Part shown: positions 1-14,300 of the stretch, piece by piece
How the letters are laid out: each line of letters starts with the position of its first letter
Position numbering within the stretch: the first letter of the stretch is position 1
DNA from: Myxocyprinus asiaticus
Lineage: Eukaryota > Chordata > Actinopteri > Cypriniformes > Catostomidae
Direction of reading: 5' to 3'
Length of the DNA: 64,000 nt
NCBI RefSeq assembly: GCF_019703515.2
Contig: NC_059374.1
Location: 21,074,595 to 21,138,594, forward strand
The notes under the pieces: generated by a model
Database searches by the model: none
Told to the model about the DNA's origin: nothing
The model's input: the letters and a program-made list of their open reading frames with translations, nothing else
Program-made: the position numbers and the translations under genes

Positions 1-59
1 AGGGGAGAAAATACTAAACAAAACAATGCACACCTAACACACATCTCAATCTCCCACAG

Positions 60-217
60 TTCTCCGGGATGATTTCCGCCAGCCTCCCAATGATGTGGTG
101 GTGGCAGCCGGAGAGTCTGCTGTGCTGGAGTGCATCCCTCCCCGGGGTCACCCTGAGCCCACCATCTCCTGGAAGAGGAACAATGTTCGTGTCAATGACA
201 AGGACGGCAGGATCTCT
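60..217 (+). CDS. robo3: robo3 exon: first half of Ig2
   Basis: First coding exon in the window. It has a cccacag acceptor and gtgagt donor and starts with two bases completing a split Val codon. It reads [14 protein letters not shown], the conserved opening of Robo Ig2, followed by the first Ig cysteine (AVLEC) and the [12 protein letters not shown] motif with the core Trp. Ig1, the main Slit-contact domain of Robo receptors, must lie upstream. Confidence 0.93.
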
Positions 218-3200
218 GTGAGTCAATAGCACAAAGTGAGATGTTGGCACAGGGCTGATTAGACTGTACAGCACGGACATCACTCTATCCCTCTGCAACC
301 AGTATTGATTGGAAGATGCGTCAGTGTATGAGGTCACTTCCTTTTCTCCTCCATTTAGTGACGTCAACACCAGACACACATTGAGTATTTCTGTTCTTTT
401 GTTGCATGCTTGGAAAGGTGCCCTTGTTGATGCTGAAGCTCTTGAGAGAACTACCATATTTTTGTCAGTTAAATGGGATATTTCTGCAATCATTTATTCA
501 CCATCATGTTGTTTTAAATCCTTATGACTTTCTTTCTTATGTGGAACACAAAAGGAGATGTTAGGCAAAAAAAAAGAGATGTTAGGACAAGCTGCTCTTT
601 TCCAGATGATGAAAGTATATATTGCCCATGGGCTGTCAAGCTCCAAAAAGGACAAAAAACATCATAAAAAGAACTCAAAAGTAATACATTTCACAAGCCT
701 CATATTCAAGTTAGAATATGCACAAACACCTCAGACAAAGCTACTGTATTGAATGGTTTAGGAAGACCTAGATTATAGCACATGTGTACCTTTAAAATGC
801 TTTTTTTTGTCACTACATGCTTTCGTTGTCTGGAAAAGAGCAGCCAGGACATTCTGCTAAACATCTCATTTTGTGTTTCATGAGCGAAAGAAAGCCATAC
901 GGTTTTAAAATGACAACAAAGATGAGTAAATGATGACAGAAATGTATTACTTTAAACCTAAAAATGTGCTTCAAGTGGTAACATCTAAATTATCTGGTTT
1001 TATTCAAGTCAAAAAATACAGTTTAAAGGGATAGTTCACCCAAAAATGAAAATTCTCTCATCATTTACTCACCCACATGCCATCCCAGTTGTGTGACTTT
1101 CTTTCTTCTGCAGAACACAAATTAAGGTTTTTAGAAGAATATTTAAGCTCTGTAGGTTCATACTATGCAAGTGAATGGTGACCAGACCTTTCAAGCTCCA
1201 AAAATCACATAAAGACAGCATAAAAGTAATCCATGTGACTCCAGTGGTTTTCTTCTGAAGCTATGCAATCTTTTTGGGTGAGAAACAGATCAATATTTCA
1301 AGCCTTTTTTACTATAAATCTATTTAAATTTATATAAATGTGAAAGAGTGTAAAAGTAAAAGTAAACCAATCATATATCTCCTGAAGATATGGATTAAAC
1401 CACTGGAGTCATGTGGATTACCTTTTTGCTACCTTAATGTGATTTTTGGAGCTTGAAATGTCTGGTCACCATTCACATGCATTGTATGGAGCTACAGAGC
1501 TGAGATATTCTTCTAAAAATCTTTGGTTGTGTTCTGCAGAAGAAAGAAAGTCATACACATCTAAGATGACATGAGGGTGAGTAAATAATGAGAGAATTTT
1601 CATTTTTGGGTGAACTATCCCTTTAATATGACTAAATCACCCCGAATACCTTGGGTAACCCCAATGAAAATTATTTTTAAGGATCAGGTAGAAATAGTTC
1701 TATAAGGTAACGTGGTCACTTTTGACAGTGCAAGTCTGTTTTGCTCACTTCCCCAATTGGTTTGACTGATGAAAAGTTTGATTTTCTTTTTCTTCAGATG
1801 CGTAATGGTAAGCTGATGATCTCTCACACCCGCAAGAGTGATGCAGGCATGTACGTGTGTGTGGGCACCAATATGGTGGGCGAGAGAGACAGCGATCCAG
1901 CCGAACTGGTCGTGTTTGGTAAGTCCCATTTTCTGGCTCATTTTTGGTTTTGTGAAAAGGTGAGAATGATCACTGTGTGATTTGTACAGTATGTGAGTAT
2001 TTGTGTGTTTACAGAGAGGCCAGTGTTCATCCGCAGGCCTGTGAATCAGATTGTGGTGGCTGAGGAGACAGTTGACTTCATGTGTGAGGTGCATGGCGAT
2101 CCCGCTCCCACTGTCCGCTGGAACAGAGACGAGGGAGAACTTCCACGCGGGAGGTCAGATTCCACTTACAAACCTTTACAACATCTTATAGCAGCTTTAT
2201 GGAACTCTCATATGGCATTAATATAGTAATAGATTAGTTAATGGAGAATCAATTTTATATAGAGGGCAACAGGGACCTCCAATTCTTTCAGCTGTCCTTG
2301 ATTCTGGAAGTATTTTCCCATTTTCCCTCTTAGCATTTCAAAATATTCTGCATTAATGAGATATATTGAGATTTGTTGATTTTATTACATTGAAGTTTAA
2401 CATACACTGAAAAATGGGAAAGCAGCTCTATTGAAAATACTAAACCAGTACACTTGAAATCAACTTAAAACTTTTATGTTTGAGATGAGAACAAAGTTCT
2501 AGTGAATTAAGCACATATGATCACATTGCTTGGAAATGTTCGAATGGATTCAGACTTCTAACGGATGGTGTTCACTCAACATGATTTTTACAGGTTGCTG
2601 AATAAACTTGTTTTAAATGACCTACTGCAACACAATTCTTTAGCATTTGGTCTCAACTTAATTTCATTGTGTACAATGAGGAGTTTCTGCCATGTTAAAA
2701 AAATTTTGGACAAGAGTGGAGCTAATGGTTAGGTCGAGGTTGGGTACATTACTACTGAAAAATAAGTGTTTACTGCTTTTCTCATGAAGCAAATACTGAG
2801 GGATCATCAGTATAATGATTGATTGGGAATCTGTACATTTTTAGCAGTACCATACTTGATATACAGTACAGTACTATATATGTAATATGCAAATGTGTTT
2901 GTTGACAGCTAGTAACAAGCTGCAAGTTTCAATAGTTATTTGAACAGACCAAATTTAAGTTGGGTTAACTCAATTCATTTAGGTTTTCACTACACAAAGT
3001 ATTTGAGTAGAGCCTAAATTTAATTTCATATCAAAGAAACTCTTTGTCATTGTGTGGAACCAATGTCCATAATTGAATTAAGTTAAACCAACAAAAAACT
3101 TTTTCAGTGTACCATATGTTTAAAGTTTATTGCTAAATATTCTGTCACGAGTTTACTCACGTTCATGTGATTCCAAACCCATATGAAGTTCTTTCTTTCA

Positions 3201-5270
3201 TGAAACACAAAAGGTGATTTTTTTTAGAATATCTGCCCTTTTCCATATAATGGAAGTGAAGGAGTACTGGGCTGTCAAGCTCCAAAATGACAAATAAGCA
3301 TCACTAAAGTATCATAAAAGTGGACCATGTGTGTTGTGCACTATATTCCAATACATATGCTAACTTTGTGTGAGGAAGAGAATCATTTTTTGTGCTTAAA
3401 AGCTCTCCTTGGCATGTTCATAAGGGTAAATGAGAGAAGTAGCAATGTCTGATTCATAAACAAATGAAAGGATTCATTTTATTTGTATCTTTTTAATAAA
3501 TCAGTTGATCCAGTTCACAAAACCATTCTGAATGATTCGTTCACTAACTCAGTGGTCCTTTCGCAGCAGTTAACAGCCATCTAGAGAGGAAGATTATAAG
3601 TGAATAATTATTTCAATTCATGTCCGACTTGAAAATCTAACATATGAGTCATATTGACTACTTTTATGATACTTTTATGGTGCTTTATTGTTACAGAAAT
3701 GAAATGATGGTACAATATAAAACTATTAGTCATTGATTTTAAGTGTAAAATACAATATGTGATAAGTTTATTGCTAAATATTCAAATTCTGAGCAGTATG
3801 CAACCTTTTAAGTTGTGATCCTAGTAATTGGTAAAAGGTAATAATGTTTTATTGCTTAATGCTAAAAAATCAAACAAATAAACCCTTAACCTAACAGCAT
3901 CTTTAAATAATGAGCCAGGAAGCTTATTACTATAACTTATGCCTTGTCAAATTCGTGGCCTTGAAGTTAGTGCATATGCTCCAGACCTTGGTGCTCATGT
4001 GGGAGACACAGATTCAAATCTAACCATATCCCAATCCTATTTCCACTCACTCTTGTCTCCTCTCTACTGTTCACTCAAATAAAAACATGTTTGTTGGAAC
4101 ACAAAACAGTGCAGTACAATGACATGTATTTTGAAATGTCCTCTCAGAGAGTGAAAGGATGTACACATTGTGTAGGTGGAGGGTGTGATTATTACTCAAT
4201 ATACTCTCCTCACGGTCGACCATTCTCTTCTTTTTCTCGACCGAATAGATTTGAGATCTGCAGTGACAACAGCCTCCGTCTGATCAGAGTCCGAGCGGAG
4301 GACGAGGGCACTTACACGTGTGTCACAGAAAACAGCGTGGGCAAAACGGAAGCCTCTGCTGTGCTACAGGTCCACGGTAAAACACCCATACACATATTGA
4401 TCCCGGGCTTTTACATGCGTGCCAACGGATGTGAGTTGATATTCTTAGCTTCATGCATATGTTCATTGCACATCACCATTAAACAGACCTCACCGCTGCC
4501 ATTTGAACCTGTCAGACATAATCAGAGTGACCTGTGTGAAGTGAGACGGAAGCAGTGAATTGATCAGCTCCTCACATCCTGCGCAAAAACTATGTGGAGC
4601 TTATGTTAAAGCATATGGATTACTGTATCTGACAGCTGTTATGAACTGATGGAGTGCAGAGGCAGTGTTAATAGAATGTGGCAGTGTGTGTGGAGGAATG
4701 AAAGAGCAAAAGAGTGAGCAAAGGAGAGCTGGATGGGAGTATAACTGGCACAACCCGAGGAGGCAGCTGGAGCAGACTTGATTCAATTTATCCTCCAGTT
4801 ATTTTGCCAGTCTGAATTAAGATGAGACCATGCAGCTCTGCCTCCAACTCCTTCATAATGCCCCTCATGCTTTTTCTGATTCTTGACCATTTCTTGATGT
4901 TTCATTTGTGAATTTTCTATGTCATTTGCAATGACGTTTTGTTGCCCTTCATCATTTTATCCAAACCAAAGTGAGACCATCCAAAAGTGTCCGTCTGACA
5001 CAGGTGTACATTGATGCGTCCTTAGAAAAGCCCTTATTATAAATATTTTCGGACTGATGAGACAGACTGATGAATTCAGTTGCAAAATGGATTGATGTGA
5101 ACTGTAGGCCAATGACATGCTCATGTTCAAATATATGGAAATAAACAATGTTGACTTCTAAAGCCACTTTTTATATTGTCTTATCAAAACTTTACTCATC
5201 TGCCACAATAATGTAATACATTTTAATTATCTGAATTATTATATTTATATTATATATTATATATTATACA

Positions 5271-5366
<96 letters not shown>

Positions 5367-8300
5367 AATAAACTGTAACAATTTGTAATTTCAAGCAGAT
5401 TTATAAATTAAAGTGATAGTTGACCCAAAAATGTTGTCATCATTTACTCACCTTCATGTTGTTCCAATCCCATATTGCTTTCTTTCTTCCATGGAATGCA
5501 AAGATGTTATGAAATGACATTAAAGATGTTCAATGAAAGTAGGGGACTGAGGCTGTCATTATGCCTAACATTTCCTTTTGTGTTCCACTGAAGAAAGTCA
5601 TACAGGTTTGAAACAACACGAGGGTGAGTAAATAATTAAAGAATTTTTTAAGCTCATCATTGGTATTACAGTAAATCTGTTAATACACAGTAAAATTAAC
5701 ATTTTCAAAGTGTGACTGATTCGTCCTTTAGAAATTTGCAGTAACAAAGTTGCAAACTTGCACATCCTGTGTGATGTTATGAGAACACCTGGGCTCATAT
5801 GTGATTGACGGGGCCTGTGGCTGTCAGGGGAACGCTGTCATCTCTGATCCTCTCAGCAGATGCTTGCTGCCATCCTCCCGAATATTACCCCAACTCTGAC
5901 ATGCCAGGGAGCAAAGCCATGACATCAGTGACTTAATGCACTAAAGATTAGTGACTGACCAAACACATCTGGTGTTTTTACATTCATCAGGCGAGTTCAC
6001 ACAACGTGAGACCATTTGCATAAGAGCTTTTACCAAGCTAAAAAAATGCCCACAGGATTGAGTTGTGAGTGAAACGCATCTTCGTTCCCTTGATCATCAT
6101 AAATGTATCCTGTATTAAAAATAGAGGAAATGGTGCATTTTAATGCTGTTGCTTTAAAGCCTTTAGAATTTCAATTTACAGGGAAACATTTTATCTGGAA
6201 CTCATAATTTTCGGTTCCTAAAGTTGACATACATACAATTAGAGGAATAGTACACAAAAAAAAAAAAAAAAAAAAAAAAAGAAGAAGAAAAAAAAGAAAA
6301 GAAAATTCTGTCATTATTTACTCACAATCTTGTCATTCCAAACCTGACTTTTGTTCTTCCTTGGAACACATAAGGTGAATTTTTTGAAGGCCAATTCTTT
6401 CCATATTATGAATGTGAATGAGGACTGGGGCTGTCAAGCTCCAAAATGACAACAAAAACACAATTTTGTTTTCATAAAAGTAGTCAAACAACTCATGCAC
6501 TATATTTATATAATTTAAGTAATTTATTACTGAAAATCTTGACATCCACCCTAGCTCTCCTTGGTGTGCTCATAAGAGTTCTTGAGAGAAGTAGCAATGT
6601 CTGATTCATGAATGAACAATTCGTTTGTGTTCTGAATAATTCGTTCACTGACTCAATGGTCCAGTCAATGGTAAACAATTGTCTGGAGGTGCAGATTATC
6701 AGTGAATAAAGGCTGAAATGCAGGCTTGTTTCTCACACAAAGCTATCCTATGGCTTTAGAAGACTTGGAATATAGTGCACAAGTCATACGGACTTTTATG
6801 ATACTTTAGTGGTGCTCTTTTTGTCATTTTGGAGCTTGAAAGACCTGTTCCCCATTCACCTTAAAAGAATATTCCGGGTTCAATACAAGTTAAGCTCAAT
6901 CATCAGCATTTGTGGCATAATGTTGATTACACAAATATTAATTTCGACTTGTCCCTACTTCTCTTTAAAAAAAGCAAAAATCTGGGTTACAGTGAGGCAC
7001 TTACAATGGAAGTCAATGAGGCCAATCCATAAACGTTAAAATACTCATGTAAATACTCAAATACTAGTTTCTATATTAGTATAGCCACAAGACGTAAACA
7101 ATATGCATGTTAACATGATTTTAGTGTGAAAAAAATGTCTGTATAAAGTTATATCCAATTTTACAACTTCGTTGCCATGATGACATAACACCGTAAAACC
7201 ACTTAAATCGTAAAATGACTGTAAAAATGGTGATTTAAGCAACTGTAAAGCTCAAATAATACATGAGTTTTAACAGAAGAATTAATGTAAGTGCTTTTAT
7301 AAAATTATAAGCTTCACATTTCTGCCTTTAAACTCTCCAAAAATGGGCCCCCATTCACTTCTATTGTAAGTGCGTCACTGTAACCCAGATTTTTGCTTTT
7401 TTTTTAAGAAAAGAAGTTACGAGTCAAAATTAATTTTAGTGGTAATCAACACTATGCCACAAATGCTGTCGATTGAGCTTAACTCGTATTGAACACAGAA
7501 TATTCCTTTAATTATATGGAAAAGAGTGGCCAGGAATTTCTACATCAATTTTCCTTTTGTGTTCCACAGACGAAATTAAGTCATACTGGTTTGCAATTAA
7601 ATGAAGGTGAGCTAATGATGACATAATTGTCTTTTTTGGGCAAACTATAGCTTGAAGCTGTCAAAATTTCATTCTACAGGGAAACATTTAATCTGTATCT
7701 CATTATTTAGATCCCTAAAGCTGACATACATACAATAAATGCTGCTCAGAGAATGTCACCTGAAGTACGCAGTAGCTTCTTCAGCCCCCAACCACTTTTC
7801 CACACACTATTTTTCTCCTCTTAAGTGATCTTTATCGGCTTCTCATCATGAGCTGTTATTTGTGTGGGAGATTGTAGCCTCATCAAAAAAAAAAAAGTGA
7901 AAATGGAGAAACAACACGGATGAGTCAGATGCTCATGCTTTCTCCCTGTCTGCCTTTCACGCCGTCATACTTTTTCTCTCACATAAGTCTGCTGCACTGA
8001 GTGTACAAGCCTACTGTGAAGTTTTTGAACAGCAGGGTAGCGGTCTGGTTATCTAAACAAAGATACACAGCCCTGAGTTTAGCGCCATACTAAAAAGTGG
8101 GTGGAAAACTGCAGCTGGGTACACATTGCTGGTTCTATTTGGATTTTATGGGGCATCGGACTGATAAACCAGGCAGTGGCCAGCTCAGACGCCTCGCCTG
8201 GCAGCCTCTGTGTCACCAGCAATATTCATGATCTGTGAGATTGTTGTGAAAACAGATGTTCTCCAACACTGTGAATCTGCTTTGCAGTCACAACTAAATT

Positions 8301-11300
8301 ACAGTACTTCTTTTAATCCCGGCTGAGTGGAGACTCTATATGTTTTAAGCCAATGGCTCTTACACTAATGTGCAAATCTCGGTGCTGTTGAGTCTTTAGA
8401 GGACAGCACTTAATGCAGTGACTTAAAATACTGGGAAAATCACTTGCTTGCAGTTAATTTTTTTATAGATTGGGAAATCATCATAGACAGTATTTGCTAA
8501 GAGTGAATTTAAATCAAAGTGGAAATCATAGTTTTCAGAGCCACCCAAAGGAAAGAAAAATATGAAACTTTAACATCTAAATTTTTTCAGCAAGACAGCA
8601 ATGAGATTCAATGGAGAACAAATAAAGAATTTTATTGTGTCCTGCTTCTTAGATTTCTTTATAAAAGGCCTCAGATGGGATCTTATGTCTCAAACTGTGC
8701 TCAGATTTGCCAAGATACCAAAGTCTGCAGAGATTTCAATATTAAATCAAATATTTATCATCAGATTATTCCAAGACCTATTTATCTGGGCTATGCAATC
8801 CACAGTAATCTTATAGCTCTTTCCTATTATGGAATGTCAACAATTGTCAAATGTTTTGCTATTTTTATGTCTCTACGGACATTTAGGAGAAAAAAAGAGA
8901 CACTGAATTGATCGCACTTACATGAAATATAACTGAGAAAAGAAAAAAAACAACAACCTTTGAGCAATACAATTTCCCACTAAGTAGGGCTATACAATAT
9001 TTGTAAAATCATATTGCGATTTTTTTGATCATTATTGTGATATTAATTGCACATATTTGAATGTTTTTCCATATTTATACATTTTACATTAAAGATTTCA
9101 GTGTTCAAAAACACATTTCAGGAAGGAACAAATTGTGTTTGTATTGATAGATGATAGGGTCAGTTTTTCCCTGTTAGGCTTTTTGTTTTCCTTTATTCAT
9201 CTTTTTGATTTTTTTTTCTGTTCTCTCACTGATTAGCGAGATCTTGTCAGTGTGAAAAAGATCCAATCAGAATGGCGAATTGAATATCACAGAATTCAAG
9301 TAAATCAATTTTTGTTTATAAAATTGTCGTGGTTTAGAGATTGCACATGATCATGTCATGATTTTATTGGGTTTGCGATTTATTGTGCAGCCCTACCGCT
9401 GAGCATGGCATAGAAGTTGCATGTATACTGAAATTCAGCTTTGTTATGTATTCAGCTTCTCCCCATCATTTCTTGTCCTCTCTCCATTACCTACATAAAA
9501 AAGTAGCAAAAAGGGCCAAACATAAATGAGAATCATGTTCAAGCATGTTCAAATTGTCTAACCTGCTCTGTTCTGGTCTCTTTGGTCTCAGTACCCCCAC
9601 AGATTGATATCCGCCCACTGGACCAGGTCGCTGCGCAAGGACGGACTGTTACCTTTCAATGTGGCACCCAGGGAAACCCCCCTCCAGCAGTTTTCTGGCA
9701 GAAGGAAGGCAGTCAGGTGAGTGTGCTGTACATATGCTTATTCTTTTTTTTTTTCAGATTTTCTCCCCTTTTTCTCCCCAATTTGGAATGCCCAATTCCC
9801 AATGCACTCTAAGTCCTCGTGGTGGCATAGTGACTCGCCTCAATCCGTGTGGTGGAGGACGAATCTCAGTTGCCTCCGTGTCTGAGACCGTCAACCCGTG
9901 CACCTTATCACATGGCTTGTTGAGTGCGTTACCGCGGAGACATCACGCTATTCTCTGCGGCATCCACGCACAACTCACCACGCGCCCCACCGAGAGCGAA
10001 CCACATTATAGCGACCACGAGGAGGTTACCCCATGTGACTCTACCCTCCCTAGCAACCGGGCCAATTTGGTTGCTTAGGAGACCTGGCTGGAGTCACTCA
10101 GCATGCCCTGGATTCGAACTCACGACTCCAGGGGTGGTAGTCAGCATCTTTACTGGCTGAGCTACCCAGGCCCCCTCATATGCTTATTCTTAGACTTCCT
10201 ACAGGAACTAGCAAACATGTACTCAGGCTTTCAGTGAAACTGTAGGAAAAGGCTTAGCATTACATCCCAGTATAATCCAATATTTCACTTTATACCTTGC
10301 GTGGGTCAAAAGAGCCTGATTGGAGATCAAAGGCAGATCTCTTGATGTAAAGATGTTTTATTTGTGTCCCAGCATGTTTATCAGTGACTCATTAACAAAC
10401 CCAAAGCTTGAAAACAAGCCTAGAGCCTCTTGTTGATTACATTTCCTTTCATTGCTGCTGATTAGCCATGTATTGCTGATTGCGGTGAAGAGATTCAAAA
10501 GGGGGAACTCACTAAAACTGAATTGCCCCAGCTGATAGCAGCGTTTATTTGCATGCGCTGTCTGCGTTGTTATAGAGCCCAATTCGCTAAAGGAGTTATG
10601 CAAATCAGTTAACACAGCAAACGTACCCACAGAATTACTGCTTAATGCAATTTGCACACGCAATTCCCCATTCTCATTTTGCATCGTATTTTCAGCTCGT
10701 TAAAATTCCAAAAGTGCGTACAGCTGTGCAGCGTGTCAGGATATATGCCCGGTTATAATGCTCTTCTCTATCATATGATAAATTACGGCTGCCATGATCA
10801 ATAAAATATACATACCAGGGTTGGGGAGTAACGGAATACATGTAACGGGATTACGTATTTAAAATACAAAATATAAGTATCTGTATTCCACTACAGTTAC
10901 AATTTAATTCATTGGTAATTAGAATACAGTTACATTCAAAAAGTATTTTGATTACTGAAGAGATTACTTTGCATTTTATTGTCATTTGTTTCATTTAATA
11001 TTTAGTCCTTTCAGATGGAAAATATTTATACATATAAATGATGCGATCCAAAGTGCATTTGAACAGCGGTGAAACACTTTCTTATGATGTGTTACATTCA
11101 TACGAGCAGACAGAGAAGTAAGTTTGAAGTAAGTTTGGAGCAGAAGAAATAGAAATAAACCTTGTGTAAATTGTCAGCTTTACGCTAAGATAAAATGCTA
11201 TTTCTAGCCATTTTACAAGCACATGTTACCAGACACGATCATATTTTTTTATCAAGAAAATTCATGTTGGATCATAATTTCTTTTTTTCTAGTAAGACCT

Positions 11301-14300
11301 TTGATATTAGGGCAAACATTATATTCTTGATAATAATTTTTGTATAATTTTCCTGTAAAAATATCTAAAAATCCTTAAAACAAGATCAGTTAGATTGATC
11401 TTGTTTTAGAAACAACACTGCATAAGATATTTAGGTTTTTCAGAGGATGTATTTTTAACATGTGTATTTTGTCTTACTGTACTGGCAGAGTTTTTATAGT
11501 CAAAACTATTGAAAAAATCTACCAGTGCTGAAGAAGTAATCCAAAGTATTTAAAATATGTTACTGATCTTGAGTAATCTAACAGAATATGTTACAAATTA
11601 CATTTTACAGCATGTATTCTGTAATCTGTAGTGGAATACATTTCAAAAGTAACCCTCCCAACCCTGTACATACAAACATTCCTTTTAAACAGTTCTATGG
11701 CTGTCAAATAAATATTTAATATTTGTAGAATTTAAGATAAAAATGCACATTCGAATGCTAAAATGAAAAAGAATGATCACATTCTTGGGCTGTAGCAAAT
11801 GCAGCGCAACTAATACAACAGAACGGGGGTGTTTTGAGACATGTATAAAAGGTTGAATTTCCTTTTAAACTGACACAGTGTCTAATAAAGCACAATGCTC
11901 CAGCATGAAATGCTTAAAAAGAAAATGTTGCACAATGGTCAAAGGCATCTGTCTAGCGTACATGTTCGAAGTGAATGGCCCCTTGGGTGGAGGTCTTTGG
12001 CCATTGTGTCTTGCTCTCTTATCAGCATCACGCTGTATAAGCATTAGGTACATACAGTACATACAACTCTATTTAATGTAAAACACTGTGGTACTGCCGG
12101 GATTATGAAGCAAAAGTCTGTGGTAGTACTATGGCACCGGTATAGGCTGCCGTGCAACACAAATTTAACATAGAGCCGTCTACTGAAGCGTTTCTTTTCT
12201 TGTTTTACTTTTTTACTTTAGATTTGAGATATGAACTGGCTAAATCTTTTGACTTTATAATTTTACGCATTTTTGATAACAGCCAGATATGTTATTTGCA
12301 ATAAATAATTGCTATAACACGGTGCTGTTTGGTTTATATTGATTTGTTGTGCCCTCTTGTTGACGAAAGAGACAACGTTGATTTCCTCCCCCCCGATTTT
12401 TCCCCAATTTGGAATGCCCAATTCCTAATACGCTCTAATTCCTCGTAGTGGTGTAGTGACTCACCTTAATCCGGGTGGCGGAGGATGAATCTCAGTTGCC
12501 GCTGCATCTGAGACCGTCAATCCGTGCATCTTATCACGTGTCTTGTTGAGTGTATTACTGCGGAGACGTAGCACGTGTGGAAGCCCACGCTATTCTCCGC
12601 GGCATCCACGCCCAACTCACCACGTGCCCCACCGAGAGCGAGAACCACATTATAGCGACCACGAGGAGGTTACCCCATGTGACTGTACCCTCCCTAGCAA
12701 CCGGGCCAATTTGGTTGCTTAGGAGACCTGGCTGGAGTCACTCAGCACACCCTGGATTCGAACTCACGACTCCAGGGGTGGTAGTCAGCGTCAATACTCG
12801 CTGAGCTACCCAGGCCCCCCGAGACAACGTTGATTTAAAAATCAGATGTCTAGCAGCTACCTGAAATATTGTCTTTAAAATTCGAATTTAATTCGAATTT
12901 TGTTCATATTTAAGTGAAAATTCGAATTGAGATTTTCAGCCCTAGTACATTCCGTTTAAATGCACACTGTGAACTTCACCAGGCAAATAGCGCTGAGTTT
13001 TGCAAATAAAGCACAACCTAAGCCTAGTTTGCATAGAAAGGATGTTGTGTTTGCACTGAAATACTGTGAACTGGATGTAAATACTGACAGCTTAATGCTA
13101 CAGTGCTCAATAATCTGGTTCCGGAAGTAAAAATCCCATTCATTTTTTCCATAGGGGAATTGATTTTTAACGATAACTTATTAAACTATAAAGACAGACC
13201 TACCATGAACTCAAAGGTTGTTAATCAATAGTTTATGCTCCCGTTAAAGCCATCAGACTGCGTTCAATTTCAAAAAATCTTGTTTAGTTGTGGAATTCTT
13301 GTTGAGAAACTACTTTAACCATGAATTCTAAAGAAAATAATTCACCAATCTGAGCATTGTGGCAGACAAACCATAGCAAAAGAGCCCAACAGCGACCGCC
13401 CACTGCCATGGCTGTGAATGACGCAACTGAGTCAGTCTACCTACACTCATAAACAACTTAGGCCTATATATTTGTATATATCTGAATATTTTGCAATTTT
13501 CCTAAACTATATTGTTGCTATACTTATAATGAATTAAAAATCACTAGTTTTATTAATTTTTTTCCATAGTATTTAATTTGATTTCGCAATTAACAATGTT
13601 CCATGGGATGGTTGTTTATTGCCTCAATAAAGATGTTAAGTACACAGTCTTGTACTTGTACCTTCATCTTTTTGGCCAATTTTAAAATACCCTTTTCCTT
13701 CAAATCAAAGCTTGTAACCTTGTGATTCACCTCGGAGCTGGTTGGTTTGGCTAATGGCTCAGAATGATTTATGAAATCCCTATGGAAAAAATTAATAAGA
13801 AAAACACTTCCGGAACCAAAAAAGTGGGCAGGCACTGTTGCACTCTATTTCAGTGCATTTACATTGGATTACAGGTGATCAGTGTATAAGACACAAGTGT
13901 TTACTCTAAAATATAAGAGTCATGAGATATGTTTTCAGAGGCATTATGGGAGGAAAACCACCAATGAAAGCTGGGCCTCCTAGAAGGAAAAGAAGAGACA
14001 CGTGAACGGGGGAGAAATTTTGACACAGAGGAACATCAGGTGTCAGAGCTGTTCCCATAAGCCTGCAAAAGCAGTGTTCAGTGTAATGGCAGTCAGGAAT
14101 GTGTTCCACTCTAAAAATAGACCTCCGTCAGTGCAGAGCTAAAGACCACTCAGCCTTGATGGCTCACAGTCATATTAAAGTCATTCAGGGTATGGTCTGC
14201 GAAATGGATTTTATATTTCGTCCCCTGTGTTTATGTGTGTAAGCCATTTGCAGCAGTGTTCTAGATTATTCTGTGGCCTTTTCACCTTCGTCCATTACTT

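Noticed and set aside
4377..4558. Extension of the Ig3 exon by the open frame past 4376
   Set aside because: A gtaaaa donor at 4377 and the Ig4 start at 9592 fit in phase. The extra sequence has no Ig similarity.
8519..8911. 130-codon open frame in the Ig3/Ig4 intron
   Set aside because: No recognisable family, and no splice sites fitting robo3 phases. It is in AT-rich intronic sequence and is likely to be chance.
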